A DNA stretch of 64,000 bases from UBA9926 sp038131595 (lineage in GTDB: Bacteria; Pseudomonadota; Gammaproteobacteria; Pseudomonadales; Azotimanducaceae), in contig JAYPPR010000006.1 in the NCBI GenBank assembly GCA_038131595.1, positions 105,378-169,377 of the forward strand, read 5' to 3'. Position numbers and translations under genes: made by a program. Each line of letters starts with the position of its first letter. Within the stretch, counting starts at the first letter, position 1. Below the pieces are notes generated by a model. The model was given only the letters and a program-made list of their open reading frames with translations. It had not been told where the DNA came from and did no database searches. This document shows, one piece after another, positions 8,911 through 17,198 of the stretch.

Positions 8911-9890
8911 GCGGCTCGCTCCAGCCGCAGTAGCTTTTCGGCATTAGGGGTCAGACTGGCGGCAAAAGCGTCGGCGTTGGAGGGCGTATCCCAGCCGCCA
9001 AAATTCGTGCCATACACCAGGCGATCAGCATCGATGACCTCGGTGAGTCGCTGATGAGCCGCATCACCGTCGACGTGCGCATCGAACCACAACTTGTTGA
9101 GGAGGGTCTGGAATCCATGCTCTTTAATAGAGTCTGGAACCCAAGCGCCGAATTGGGTCATTCCAATGAAACGATCCAGAAAATAGGCCACACCGCCACC
9201 CCCATGGGAGATGCAAACATCAAGGTCTGGGTGCCGGTCTAGGACGCCTCCAAAGATCAAGGAGGCAATGGTCATCAGCTCCTCATAGGGGTAACCCAAT
9301 AGAATAGAGAGATTGAAGCGATTAAGCCTTTCGTCGAGCGGTCCCGCATCTCCCCCTGAGGAGGCAGGATGCATAAAGAGCGGAATGTTGAGGGCTGTGA
9401 GCGCGCTGTAAAACTCATCCAATGATGGGTCATCTAGCATCACCGGATAGTCCGTTCCTGTATATGCCGCGATGAGCCCGAGCTGGCTAGTTGCCCGCTC
9501 TAGCTCCTTGATCGCAAGGTCTGGTGATTGCATAGGAAGGCACGCCGCACCAAAAAATCGGCCAGGGTTGGCGGCAACGATCTCGGCCATCGCGTCATTA
9601 TGGATCTTGCAGAAATGGTCTGCTGTCTCAGCGGGGATATGGTGAAACATCGTGAGCGGGTTAGGCGATAGCATTTGCTGGTCAATGCCCATTTGCTCCA
9701 TTCGTTCCAAACGCTGGTCTATCTCCATGAATACGGTGCCACGATATTCCATGGGCTTCATTTGGTATTGCCCGATCCTAAAAAAGGGTACGCCCTCATT
9801 GTCCTTTGCGAGTTCGGGACCGAATTTTCCGGCCTGACCAAACCCAGCTTCGAGTACGACGTGGGCGTGCAGATCGATAATCTTGCTCAT
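8907..9890 (-). CDS. Amidohydrolase-2 family protein (ACMSD-like hydrolase/decarboxylase)
   Basis: A 327-residue TIM-barrel enzyme of the ACMSD/gamma-resorcylate decarboxylase group. Visible features are the HxH DLHAHVV at residues 7-12, His in PLFMHPASSGG (about 172), His in CISHGGGGVAYF (about 229), and the conserved substrate-facing segment MLSPNPLT. The position that usually reads G-S/T-D-Y/F-P has Asn instead of Asp (VYGTNFGGWD, about 293), which may change the metal-binding or acid/base residue. Members hydrolyse or decarboxylate small aromatic or alpha-keto acids; the substrate is unknown. It begins with ATG 3 bases after the ABM-domain gene and overlaps the next gene by 4 bases, so the three are probably one operon. 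Confidence 0.86.
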   Translation of the reverse strand: MSKIIDLHAHVVLEAGFGQAGKFGPELAKDNEGVPFFRIGQYQMKPMEYRGTVFMEIDQRLERMEQMGIDQQMLSPNPLTMFHHIPAETADHFCKIHNDAMAEIVAANPGRFFGAACLPMQSPDLAIKELERATSQLGLIAAYTGTDYPVMLDDPSLDEFYSALTALNIPLFMHPASSGGDAGPLDERLNRFNLSILLGYPYEELMTIASLIFGGVLDRHPDLDVCISHGGGGVAYFLDRFIGMTQFGAWVPDSIKEHGFQTLLNKLWFDAHVDGDAAHQRLTEVIDADRLVYGTNFGGWDTPSNADAFAASLTPNAEKLLRLERAA

Positions 9891-9893
9891 GAC

Positions 9894-10244
9894 TTAGATA
9901 TCCGCAAAGTACTGGGTTTTTTTCTCGCCATTGGGTCCATAGACGGGCTCGCTAGCCGCGACGAGATGCGCCTGATTGATGCTCTCGACGATACCTGCGC
10001 CATGAAGCACCTCAACCATTTTGTGGTAATTCGGATGCTGAAAATGGGCTGCGAGCGAGTCACTGTCTTCCCACAGTTCATAGACTTGGATGCGAGTGGG
10101 AACGGAGGGGTCGGGCGCAAAACAATAATCTAAGCACCCAGCTTCTTCTTCCCGGGTTGCCAGTTGAACATCGGCTGTAGCGGCTACAGCGGCATCTCGA
10201 GCCTCTTTTGTTTCAAAACGTAGGGCGGCGACAACGATGATCAT
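9894..10244 (-). CDS. Antibiotic-biosynthesis-monooxygenase (ABM) domain protein, YgiN-like
   Basis: A 116-residue protein with the ferredoxin-like ABM fold. The opening strand is MIIVVAALRFE, followed by REEEAGCLDYCFAPDP and IQVYELWEDSDSLAAHFQHPNYH, the canonical E-W/A-H-x-x-x-x-H signature. Such proteins are dimeric, cofactor-free quinol or polyketide oxygenases or simple degradative mono-oxygenases. It leads an operon with two amidohydrolases, which suggests oxidation or ring opening followed by hydrolysis (inference). A strong Shine-Dalgarno GAGGAG stands 6 bases before the ATG. Two direct repeats 110-150 bp upstream may be an operator. Confidence 0.85.
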   Translation of the reverse strand: MIIVVAALRFETKEARDAAVAATADVQLATREEEAGCLDYCFAPDPSVPTRIQVYELWEDSDSLAAHFQHPNYHKMVEVLHGAGIVESINQAHLVAASEPVYGPNGEKKTQYFADI

Positions 10245-10354
10245 AGGGTTCTCCTCAACTATCGACGTTTCATCGTAAACCAGAACGGGAAGTGAGGTAA
10301 GAGTTTGATTAGCGATCCCAAGCCTGTCGCAATCGAATCTTAATTAGGGCGAAC

Positions 10355-10391
10355 TAGAACCTGAGATAGCGCGAAATAGAACCCCAGATAG
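10355..10391. repeat. Pair of 15-bp direct repeats, possible operator
   Basis: TAGAACCTGAGATAG (10355-10369) recurs as TAGAACCCCAGATAG (10377-10391). The centre-to-centre distance is 22 bp, about two helical turns, with 13 of 15 bases identical. It lies upstream of the ABM-amidohydrolase operon. The arrangement fits a direct-repeat regulator site, but no regulator gene is adjacent. Confidence 0.35.
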
Positions 10392-10418
10392 AGCAATGGA
10401 TGACTGAATGACGCGTGC

Positions 10419-10467
10419 TCAAATCCTCCGCTTCGGGACTAATTGACCATCTGGCCCGCGGATTTGA
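10419..10467. repeat. Inverted repeat in the 10245-10576 intergenic region
   Basis: TCAAATCC (10419-10426) and GGATTTGA (10460-10467) are perfect complements separated by 33 bases. The 332-base intergenic stretch 10245-10576 holds no gene. One arm resembles a tRNA T-loop (GGTTCAAATCC on the minus strand), but the flanks do not pair as a T-stem, so no tRNA is called. Confidence 0.3.
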
Positions 10468-10576
10468 ACCCATAGGCAGGAAGCTGCCGGTAACTCGCAC
10501 GGAACAATGAGTTGTCTCGATAACGCCCGGTGAAAGGAGGACCACTGGGACCGCAGATGGTTAGGTAAGGGATAGC

Positions 10577-11353
10577 CTACAAACCGCCCTCGGGCCCATA
10601 GGCAGTCTGCAGCCGTCTCATCCCCTTTAACCAGCGGTCGTAGTCGCCTGCTTTGCGCTGGATATAAGTGCGTACTTCTTCGTGAGGAAGCACCAAGAAA
10701 GATTCTTCCGCGAGTGTTGTAACCACCGTATCGCAGAGAGCCTCCGGTTCCATCAAGCCATCCACTGACGCGACGCCATCTTCATTCCCCGCGATCATTG
10801 CCGTTCGCACCGCTTGCGGGCAAAGGACAGAAACCTTGATTCCTCGGTCACCATAGGTGATCGATAACCACTCGGCGAAGGAAACCGCTGCATGCTTGGT
10901 TACCGCATAGGGTGCAGAGCCAATCTGTGAGAGTAACCCTGCGGCGGAGGCCGTATTCAAGATGTAGCCGTCGCCTCGCTCGAGCATGGCGGGAAGCGCC
11001 GCACGTGAGGCCCAAACATGCGCCATGACATTGATCTCCCAAATGCGCTGCCAATCGGCGGTATCGACCTCAGGGCCGCCTCGAACAGAGATGCCCGCGT
11101 TGTTGCATAAAAGATCAATGTGCCCTAGCGCTGCCTCTGCGCGTTTGATGGTCCCGAGCACGTCATGCTCTAGTCCTACATTACAAACGCAATAATCAGC
11201 GCCGAGCGGTTCTGCCACTTCTTTCAGTGGTGCTTCGTTTAGGTCAACCAAAAATAACTTGGCGGCCCCCTCGGCGTGAAAACGTTGCGCCATAGCGCGG
11301 CCAATGCCGCTAGCAGCGCCGGTGATAACGATGTGTTTACCCGCGATGTCCAT
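10577..11353 (-). CDS. Short-chain dehydrogenase/reductase
   Basis: A 258-residue classical SDR. It has the cofactor motif TGAASGIG at 11-18, an acidic residue after the second strand (LFLVDLNE, implying NAD preference), NNAGIS near 88, and the catalytic Ser in ILNTASAAG with Tyr/Lys in YAVTKHA. The C-terminus is longer than minimal and rich in charge. It probably oxidises or reduces a hydroxyl or ketone; the substrate is unknown. It follows the omega-aminotransferase by 26 bases on the same strand, so the product of transamination could be its substrate (inference). GAGG precedes the ATG. Confidence 0.88.
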   Translation of the reverse strand: MDIAGKHIVITGAASGIGRAMAQRFHAEGAAKLFLVDLNEAPLKEVAEPLGADYCVCNVGLEHDVLGTIKRAEAALGHIDLLCNNAGISVRGGPEVDTADWQRIWEINVMAHVWASRAALPAMLERGDGYILNTASAAGLLSQIGSAPYAVTKHAAVSFAEWLSITYGDRGIKVSVLCPQAVRTAMIAGNEDGVASVDGLMEPEALCDTVVTTLAEESFLVLPHEEVRTYIQRKAGDYDRWLKGMRRLQTAYGPEGGL

Positions 11354-11379
11354 AGTGTTTCCTCAGAGCAATGTAAGCG

Positions 11380-12732
11380 TTATGCCGTCGCCTCAATGGC
11401 GTCGTGGATGATGGTAAAGATGTCAGTGATTTCTGCCTCCGAGATGATGAGAGGCGGCGAGAGGACTAAGCTGTCGCCAATCGCGCGCACCCAGGCACCA
11501 TTGTCATAACAGTGCTTCGCAGCTTCAGCTCCCCTTGCGCCGGGTTCACCGGGCCTCGGCGCCATCTCGATTGCACCGATGAGCGCGAAGCAACGCACGT
11601 CGATGACATGTTTGACGCCTTTTAGGCTCATGGCGCTGCTCTCCCAATGGGGGTAGAGCGCTTTCGGCCGCTCAAACAAGCGTTCTTGCTCATAGATGTC
11701 GAGTGTTGCCATGCCTGCCGCGCAGGCTAAGGGATGCCCGGAATAGGTATACCCGTGATTCAATTCCACACCTGGCTGTGAGCTGGACATAAACGTGTCA
11801 TAGATGGCGTCTGAGACGAACACTGCGCCCATGGGCACGGTGGCATTGGTGATCCCTTTGGCTGTCGTCATGATGTCCGGGGTCACACCAAATCGCTCCG
11901 CGGCGGTGCACTCACCAATGCGACCAAAGCCTGTGATCACCTCATCAAATATCAACAATATTCCATACTCATCACAGATCTCCCGCAATCTTTGGAGATA
12001 GCCGACCGGGGGCAAATGAACACCGCCGGCACCGCCAATGGGCTCAACGATCACTGCTGCGATGGAGTCTGCTCCATGAAGGTTGACGAGCCGTTCAAGG
12101 TCATTGGCGAGCTCCGCCCCCTCCAGCGGGAGTCCGCACGAAAATCGATTGCCTTCGAGGCCGTGGGTGCCTCTGATGTGAGCAGTGCCGGGCAACAGCA
12201 GTCCAAACGCTTGCCGATTTTTGACCAAGCCAGCGACGCTAAGACCACCAAAGCCCATGCCGTGATAAGCAAACTCTCGCCCGATGAGTCGTTGCCGCGT
12301 GCCTTCTCCACGAACACGCTGATACGCCAGCGCTATTTTCAATGCAGTGTCCACCGATTCGGAGCCTGAATTGGTGAAGAACACGTGATTCAGCGGGTCC
12401 GGGACATGTTTGGTCAGACGCTCGGCATAGTCGAATACGAGTGGATGCCCACTATTAAAGTTGTGAGCAAAGTCTAGCTGTTCGAGTTGAGTGGCAATGG
12501 CTTCATTAATGTGTGTTCGATAGTGTCCCGCGTTCACGCACCAAAGTCCGGCACTGCAATCCAAGGTCTCGTGCCCTCGACTATCCGTGTAAACCATTCC
12601 CCGGGCGGACACGATCATTCTCGGGTCCTGCTTGTACTGACGCTGGGGGGTGAACGGCATGAAGAAAGCGTTCATATCCTGGGGTAGGGCGTTATGGTCA
12701 ATGGGAGGCCTGGGTGGGGCAATGGTCGACAT
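11380..12732 (-). CDS. Class III (omega) aminotransferase, beta-alanine:pyruvate type
   Basis: A 450-residue PLP enzyme transferring an omega-amino group to pyruvate or another keto acid. Evidence is the N-terminal pattern MNAFFMPFTP, LDCSAGLWCVNAGH, FTNSGSESVDTALKIA (phosphate-binding cup), YHGMGFGGLSVAG, ILLIFDEVITGFGRIG (the Asp that pairs with the PLP ring nitrogen) and the Schiff-base Lys in TTAKGITN (about residue 290). The combination LDCSAGLWCVNAGH is characteristic of beta-alanine/omega-amino acid:pyruvate transaminases. The ATG at 12732 is preferred over the GTG two codons upstream because AGGAG ends 5 bases before it. It lies between a Gph-like phosphatase gene and an SDR gene, all on the same strand. 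Confidence 0.92.
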   Translation of the reverse strand: MSTIAPPRPPIDHNALPQDMNAFFMPFTPQRQYKQDPRMIVSARGMVYTDSRGHETLDCSAGLWCVNAGHYRTHINEAIATQLEQLDFAHNFNSGHPLVFDYAERLTKHVPDPLNHVFFTNSGSESVDTALKIALAYQRVRGEGTRQRLIGREFAYHGMGFGGLSVAGLVKNRQAFGLLLPGTAHIRGTHGLEGNRFSCGLPLEGAELANDLERLVNLHGADSIAAVIVEPIGGAGGVHLPPVGYLQRLREICDEYGILLIFDEVITGFGRIGECTAAERFGVTPDIMTTAKGITNATVPMGAVFVSDAIYDTFMSSSQPGVELNHGYTYSGHPLACAAGMATLDIYEQERLFERPKALYPHWESSAMSLKGVKHVIDVRCFALIGAIEMAPRPGEPGARGAEAAKHCYDNGAWVRAIGDSLVLSPPLIISEAEITDIFTIIHDAIEATA

Positions 12733-12754
12733 AGTCACTCCTGATTGTCTCTCG

Positions 12755-13441
12755 CTAGCTCAGTCGTTCGATGAGCGCCAAGGGGTCATGGAGCAGTATG
12801 TCACAGCCCGTTTCCAAAAGGACATCAACGGTTCTAAACCCCCAAGATACGGCTACGCCAAGCATGCCAGCCGCTGCGGCCGTTTGAAGATCGACCTCGG
12901 TATCACCCAGCATCGCAATCTCACCTGCAGGAAGACCGAGTTCATCGATAATTCGATTGGCGCTGGTAGGATCCGGTTTGAGCGCAACGCCCTCCCGGCG
13001 GCCATGTACTGTTTGGAAGTGATGGTCGGGGAAGCAGTGGGCTAGGCACGCCAGTGCTGCAGGCTCATCCTTGTTGGTCAACACGGCGGAAGGAATGGCG
13101 TTTTTAGCCAAATAATCCAGTAGCTCTGGAATCCCATCGTAAACGGCAACTTCGTCTTTCCAGATCGCCTCGTGGATCTCTCTTTGACGAGCGACCAGTC
13201 GATCAATGGTGTCGTCTGCTCGAGCAGCTTCGGGTAGGGCGCGACTCGCGGCAACCCGCGCGCCACTGCCGATGAACGTCGCGAAACGGTCTAGGGGATG
13301 CTGCTCCCATCCTTGTTCTTCCAGAGCCAGATTAAAGGCGTTGCCAATGGCGGACAGGGTGTTAATCAGCGTTCCGTCCAGATCAAAGATGACCCCGTTG
13401 ATGGGGGATGGAGAGTGTGTCATTCCGTTTGCCTTCACCAT
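12755..13441 (-). CDS. HAD-superfamily phosphatase, phosphoglycolate phosphatase-like
   Basis: A 228-residue HAD subfamily IA hydrolase. Motif I is FDLDGT (about 19-24), motif II Thr/Asn is in AVLTNKDEP, motif III Lys is in ALKPDPTSA, and motif IV is LGDTEVDLQTA, with a helical cap between I and II. This is the architecture of Gph (phosphoglycolate phosphatase) and related sugar phosphatases; Gph clears 2-phosphoglycolate from DNA repair. An alternative start at 13423 (MTHSPSP) has a better-placed AAGG and would shorten it by six residues. It is the first gene of the aminotransferase-SDR unit, although the functional link is unclear. Confidence 0.82.
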   Translation of the reverse strand: MVKANGMTHSPSPINGVIFDLDGTLINTLSAIGNAFNLALEEQGWEQHPLDRFATFIGSGARVAASRALPEAARADDTIDRLVARQREIHEAIWKDEVAVYDGIPELLDYLAKNAIPSAVLTNKDEPAALACLAHCFPDHHFQTVHGRREGVALKPDPTSANRIIDELGLPAGEIAMLGDTEVDLQTAAAAGMLGVAVSWGFRTVDVLLETGCDILLHDPLALIERLS

Positions 13442-13543
13442 TGCTGCTGGTGGAGGGAAGTATATGAAAGTCGTGCCGCATAGCTAAAGTGACGTGGCTG
13501 GACTTTCAACCCAGCGGCTCGGCGAGAAGGTAGACGAGCGTTA

Positions 13544-14413
13544 TCATTCAAGACAAGCCAGCCACCAGGGCGTCAAGCAATCAACGATTTGTCTCGCTCC
13601 GGTCAACGCTTGCCCCTCAAATGGGAAATGAAAATTTCCGGGCGGGGTGGTCGTTGTGTTGGCATAGGGCCCTGATAGGCTCCGCACAAGCTTATCCATT
13701 CTAAAAGTATGGCCTATCGCCCGCTCCGCTAATGTGAGGGCGTCAATGCTTGGTAATCGAGTCACCGTACCAATGAGCGCGGTCAACTCGATATTGAGAT
13801 GAGCGATGGATTCTTCAATATCGGGTTCAACAAATTGTTGTGCCGCCAGCGCTTCGGCATCCTCGAGCCGCGCCTTCGTGTCCAGTAGTAGTTGGAAAAT
13901 GAGCGGTACGTCGACTATCGAGCGAAGGACGTCCTCGGTTGGTTCGTCAAACCAAAGGGCGCTTTGCTGCCACTCTCTGTCGATGGTCCATTCAAGAGAC
14001 ACGGCAGCCTCGGTGCTAGCGCTCGGCAGCACGATCAATCCCTCGCTAAGCGTTGGCGCTTTGACCGATTTCGCAGCCGGTTGGCGCTCAATCCTCCAGT
14101 CGAGAGCGGCCAAATCTTGAAGATTTATCTTCAATTTGATGCTGGTTGAGCTTCGATTGAGGAGAGGGATCACTAAGTTACAAAAAACGGTTGGATCTGC
14201 CGGCGTACGATAGCGATGAGTTAACTGAACCCACTTGAGACGAAGCTGCTCACTCCAGCAACGTCCTCCAAGTTTTTGGGACAAGTTGGGAAACCGCCAC
14301 CCGTTCGCATCCAAGGCCTCGAACCAGGAGGCGATTGCAACAGCATTCTGCTGAGTGTCAAGCCAGTGCCTAGCAATGAACGTTCGCATCTCCTCCTCGG
14401 AAGGCCCACTCAT
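13544..14413 (-). CDS. Uncharacterised protein, third gene of VWA/J-domain operon
   Basis: A 289-residue soluble protein I do not recognise. It has no signal peptide or membrane segment. The N-terminal 70 residues are helical with many Trp; the middle has alternating hydrophobic stretches typical of beta strands; a helical segment (about 165-235) is rich in Glu/Ala/Leu; and the C-terminus ends in WWLACLE. The ATG at 14413 overlaps the stop of the upstream J-domain gene as TGATG, a classic coupling arrangement; a TTG one codon earlier is possible. Its place behind a J-domain membrane protein and a VWA protein suggests it works with them, perhaps as the client or the regulated partner. No enzymatic motif is visible. 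Confidence 0.7.
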   Translation of the reverse strand: MSGPSEEEMRTFIARHWLDTQQNAVAIASWFEALDANGWRFPNLSQKLGGRCWSEQLRLKWVQLTHRYRTPADPTVFCNLVIPLLNRSSTSIKLKINLQDLAALDWRIERQPAAKSVKAPTLSEGLIVLPSASTEAAVSLEWTIDREWQQSALWFDEPTEDVLRSIVDVPLIFQLLLDTKARLEDAEALAAQQFVEPDIEESIAHLNIELTALIGTVTRLPSIDALTLAERAIGHTFRMDKLVRSLSGPYANTTTTPPGNFHFPFEGQALTGARQIVDCLTPWWLACLE

Positions 14414-15177
14414 CAAGATGAAGAACCCTCTTGTCTGCGAATGGTCTCTATCAGCACTGCCTTAGCACTATTCAGAGCGGCGGCACGTTCATGAGAGCCG
14501 CCGTGATCGGGATGATGCTTTTGTATGAGCCGGCGGTGCGCTGTGATTACCTCCGATTCCGTGCATGGCCAAATGAGTTCAAGACAATTAAGTGCTGCCT
14601 GGAACTCATCCGTGGCCTCGTTATCCGTGTGCGCCTCCCTTTGTTCGTCCCAGTCTGGATACTCTCTGGACAAAAAAGCATCAAGGAGTTGCAAGGACTC
14701 ATCGTCGACTGCCAGTTCCCCTCGCAGTTGAAGTAGATCTTCGAGTCTTAAGGCAGACAATCTCGCGCCCTTGAAGGAACCTTTTAAAACCTGCCCATCA
14801 ATACTGCCGGCATCGTGATCGAGCTTCATTGACAAAAATTCGCTCATGACTTCGCTGGTTGCGCCGTCTCTGGGTCCCCTATGAACGCTTTGGGCATTGC
14901 GCATGGCTCCGAATGCCCGCAATAGATTCATGGCTTGAAGGCCTCGCATGATCCAAGGCAGAAGACGGGCGCCCATGGTCAATGCCACGCCAAGCGCTGC
15001 GGCAATAGGATGCAGGCGCCCCGATATCGCGAGCGCAACTAAAATAAGTGCGCCCAGCGCGAGGCCGTAGATGGCAAAAAATTGTTTAACCGAGAGCTGG
15101 TACTTCCCTAGCACGCGACGCAGGAGCCAATAAGTTAGCGCCGCGAGGCCAATGCCAAGAACCAGTCGGACAATCAT
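14413..15177 (-). CDS. Membrane-anchored J-domain (DnaJ-like) co-chaperone
   Basis: A 254-residue protein with hydrophobic segments near 1-19, 32-52 and 56-76, a conserved middle (EFLSMKLDHDAGSIDGQVLKG) and a C-terminal J domain carrying HPD in KHHPDHGGS (about 222-224). J domains stimulate the ATPase of DnaK-type Hsp70s, and the tri-helical membrane anchor would place this activity at the inner membrane facing the cytosol. The architecture resembles an uncharacterised proteobacterial membrane DnaJ-like family rather than DjlA or canonical DnaJ (no Gly/Phe or zinc region). It lies 3 bases after the VWA gene and overlaps the next gene, so the trio is one operon. Confidence 0.85.
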   Translation of the reverse strand: MIVRLVLGIGLAALTYWLLRRVLGKYQLSVKQFFAIYGLALGALILVALAISGRLHPIAAALGVALTMGARLLPWIMRGLQAMNLLRAFGAMRNAQSVHRGPRDGATSEVMSEFLSMKLDHDAGSIDGQVLKGSFKGARLSALRLEDLLQLRGELAVDDESLQLLDAFLSREYPDWDEQREAHTDNEATDEFQAALNCLELIWPCTESEVITAHRRLIQKHHPDHGGSHERAAALNSAKAVLIETIRRQEGSSS

Positions 15178-15180
15178 CGA

Positions 15181-15873
15181 TTAGAGCTGCTCAAGCAGGG
15201 CTGCCGCGCTCGGGTTTTGCCGGATTAGCTTTGCCAGTCCACCTTTGCCCTGCGTCGCGTAGGTTGCGATACCTCTAAAGGCATCTCTTAATTCGTGAAT
15301 GTGCTGTAAATCGAAGGCGGCGTAGGCGCCATTCGATAGTTTGGCCATACTCTCAAAGCATCGCCGCACGCCAGGGTCGCTGCCTTCTTGAAATAGGAAT
15401 AGCGGTAACTGCCTGAGTCCACACTCTCCGGCTAAATGGCAAAGGTCGTCAACGGACTCTTCGATGGCATCGCCAATAAAGATCAATCCTTTGAGAGGAG
15501 TTTTCTTGTGGACTGAGAGGCCGTGTTGGAGTAACCGTTTGATTTGAGTGTGGCCGCCTACACAACGCACCGCTTGCATGAGTCGATGGAGTTCTTGGCT
15601 TGTTTGGCAAAAAGCGCTGTGCTTGAGCTCTCGAAAGCCGCGATAAAAGCAGAGTTGGATGGAGAGCTGTTCGTCGGGCGCCAGCACTTCAAAGAGTTGG
15701 CTCTGTAAATAGCAGGCTTGATCCCAGGTGGGCTCCCGGGAGGCAGTGGCGTCAAGACTAAGAATCAATCGATGATTACTCGCCTCTCGCTTCGCAGGCA
15801 TCCGATCGACTTTCGCTAAAAAGTCCGCCACGGAGTGATTGCGCTTAGATGGAGGAAGAGACTGGTTGCTCAT
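15181..15873 (-). CDS. VWA-fold (von Willebrand A) cytoplasmic protein
   Basis: A 230-residue protein with an intact-looking MIDAS metal site: DxTxS in LSLDATASREP (about 40-48), a Thr in VGGHTQIKRL and an Asp in IFIGDAIEES. It lacks a signal peptide, so it is probably a cytosolic metal-dependent protein-interaction module, not an adhesin. The C-terminal tail (LAKLIRQNPSAAALLEQL) is helical. It leads a three-gene operon with a membrane J-domain protein and an unknown protein. The start codon ATG at 15873 has no clear Shine-Dalgarno. It is divergent from the 5'-nucleotidase gene across 50 bases. Cytosolic VWA proteins often cooperate with AAA ATPases, but none is adjacent. Confidence 0.78.
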   Translation of the reverse strand: MSNQSLPPSKRNHSVADFLAKVDRMPAKREASNHRLILSLDATASREPTWDQACYLQSQLFEVLAPDEQLSIQLCFYRGFRELKHSAFCQTSQELHRLMQAVRCVGGHTQIKRLLQHGLSVHKKTPLKGLIFIGDAIEESVDDLCHLAGECGLRQLPLFLFQEGSDPGVRRCFESMAKLSNGAYAAFDLQHIHELRDAFRGIATYATQGKGGLAKLIRQNPSAAALLEQL

Positions 15874-15926
15874 AATAGAACTAGCATATAGCCTTTTTTG
15901 TCATCGGGACACGACGAACAACAGTG

Positions 15927-16817
15927 ATGAGTGAGGTGACACCCCTAAATTTACGTATTGCTATCTCGAGCAGCGCACTCTTTGATTTATCTGCAGCAGA
16001 TCAGGTATTCAGGGAGGAGGGCTTGGCAGCGTATGGCGAGTATCAGAGAGCACGGGAGAAAGAAACGCTATCACCAGGGCCTGCTTTCCCCTTGGCAAGG
16101 AAGTTGCTCAATTTAAATGCCCAGGAGGGCATCGGCGTAGAGGTAGTGCTTTTGTCTCGCAATTCTGCGGATACGGGTTTGCGCGTGTTTAATTCAATAC
16201 AGGCTCATGAGCTTCCGATTATTCGAGCTGCCTTTACTGGGGGTGGGGCACCCTACCGATACATGCTGCCATTCCAATGTCAGTTATTTTTGTCAACAAA
16301 TCCTATTGATGTGACAGATGCACTGGATCATGGCGTCGCTGCAGCGACCGTGCTCGTCAGCCGAAAGCCGTCGAATCCGGATGGACCGGTTAAATTCGCA
16401 TTCGATGGTGATGCGGTGCTCTTTTCCGATGAAGCTGAACAGGTTTATCAAAGAGAGGGCCTAGCCGTATTCGCTGAGACTGAGCGAAAAGCAGCGGATC
16501 AGCCCCTGACTCCGGGTCCTTTTAAACCATTCCTCGATCAGCTGAATGCGATTCAATCCCGGTTTGGGGAAGCTGCCTGCCCAATTCGAACGGCGCTGGT
16601 GACAGCGCGGTCTTCTCCGTCTCATGAGCGCGTCATCAAAACCTTGAGAAGTTGGGGGGTTCGAGTCGACGAATCGCTCTTTTTGGGGGGCAGAGATAAG
16701 ACGCAGTTTTTGCGTGCTTATGGGGCTGATATTTTCTTTGATGATCAGGCAGAACACTGTCATCTGGCCAGCCGTGAAGTGGTGGCCGGGCACGTGAATC
16801 ACGGCGTGATGAATTAA
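15927..16817 (+). CDS. Cytosolic 5'-nucleotidase (NT5C1-like family)
   Basis: A 296-residue protein of the family that contains animal cytosolic 5'-nucleotidase I and its bacterial relatives. Motifs are IAISSSALFDLSAADQVF, VEVVLLSRNSADTGLRV, AFTGGGAPYRYM, KFAFDGDAVLFSDEAE (two Asp of the phosphatase active site) and FFDDQAEHC. It should remove phosphate from nucleoside monophosphates, feeding nucleoside salvage; a CNT nucleoside transporter lies elsewhere in this window. The ATG at 15927 is immediately preceded by GTG at 15924, and either could be used. It is monocistronic and divergent from the VWA operon. Confidence 0.85.
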   Translation: MSEVTPLNLRIAISSSALFDLSAADQVFREEGLAAYGEYQRAREKETLSPGPAFPLARKLLNLNAQEGIGVEVVLLSRNSADTGLRVFNSIQAHELPIIRAAFTGGGAPYRYMLPFQCQLFLSTNPIDVTDALDHGVAAATVLVSRKPSNPDGPVKFAFDGDAVLFSDEAEQVYQREGLAVFAETERKAADQPLTPGPFKPFLDQLNAIQSRFGEAACPIRTALVTARSSPSHERVIKTLRSWGVRVDESLFLGGRDKTQFLRAYGADIFFDDQAEHCHLASREVVAGHVNHGVMN

Positions 16818-17111
16818 CCGATTTTCTGCACACCGAGTCTTCGCACTGAAATTTTTTTAGTCCTTTAGGTTCGATCGAGGTAGGGGCATGGCAATCCCGT
16901 GCAGATAAAGAGAGGACTACTTCATCGTCCCACTGAGGTTTAGAGGCCGCTTGAATGATCGAGGAAATGAAGATCGCTCAGTAGGTCGCGCGGCGCGCCT
17001 CAGGTGCTAGTCCGTGGGCGGTAAATTGCCATTATCGGCGTGATGGGTTGCGTGAACCTCGGGTGTCGAGCCCCTTCTCATCGTGACTGTGATTGAAAAC
17101 CCGCATCATTA

Positions 17112-17141
17112 TTCCAAATTCGTCTTAAAAGAAAATATAAT
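17112..17141 (+). promoter_or_regulatory. Probable cysB promoter in the 16818-17198 intergenic region
   Basis: TTCCAA (17112-17117) and a perfect TATAAT (17136-17141) are 18 bp apart in an AT-rich stretch about 57 bases before the cysB ATG. CysB proteins repress their own promoter, so an autoregulatory site may overlap here, but I cannot delimit it. The rest of the 381-base intergenic stretch shows no gene. Confidence 0.55.
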
Positions 17142-17198
17142 CGCCGCTTTGGCTATAACCATGCCGCCCGATGTGAGTCATGGTCTAACGGAGCGCTT

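Noticed and set aside
10419..10470. tRNA-like T-loop (GGTTCAAATCC on the minus strand)
   Set aside because: The neighbouring bases do not form a T-stem, and no acceptor, D or anticodon arms can be drawn.
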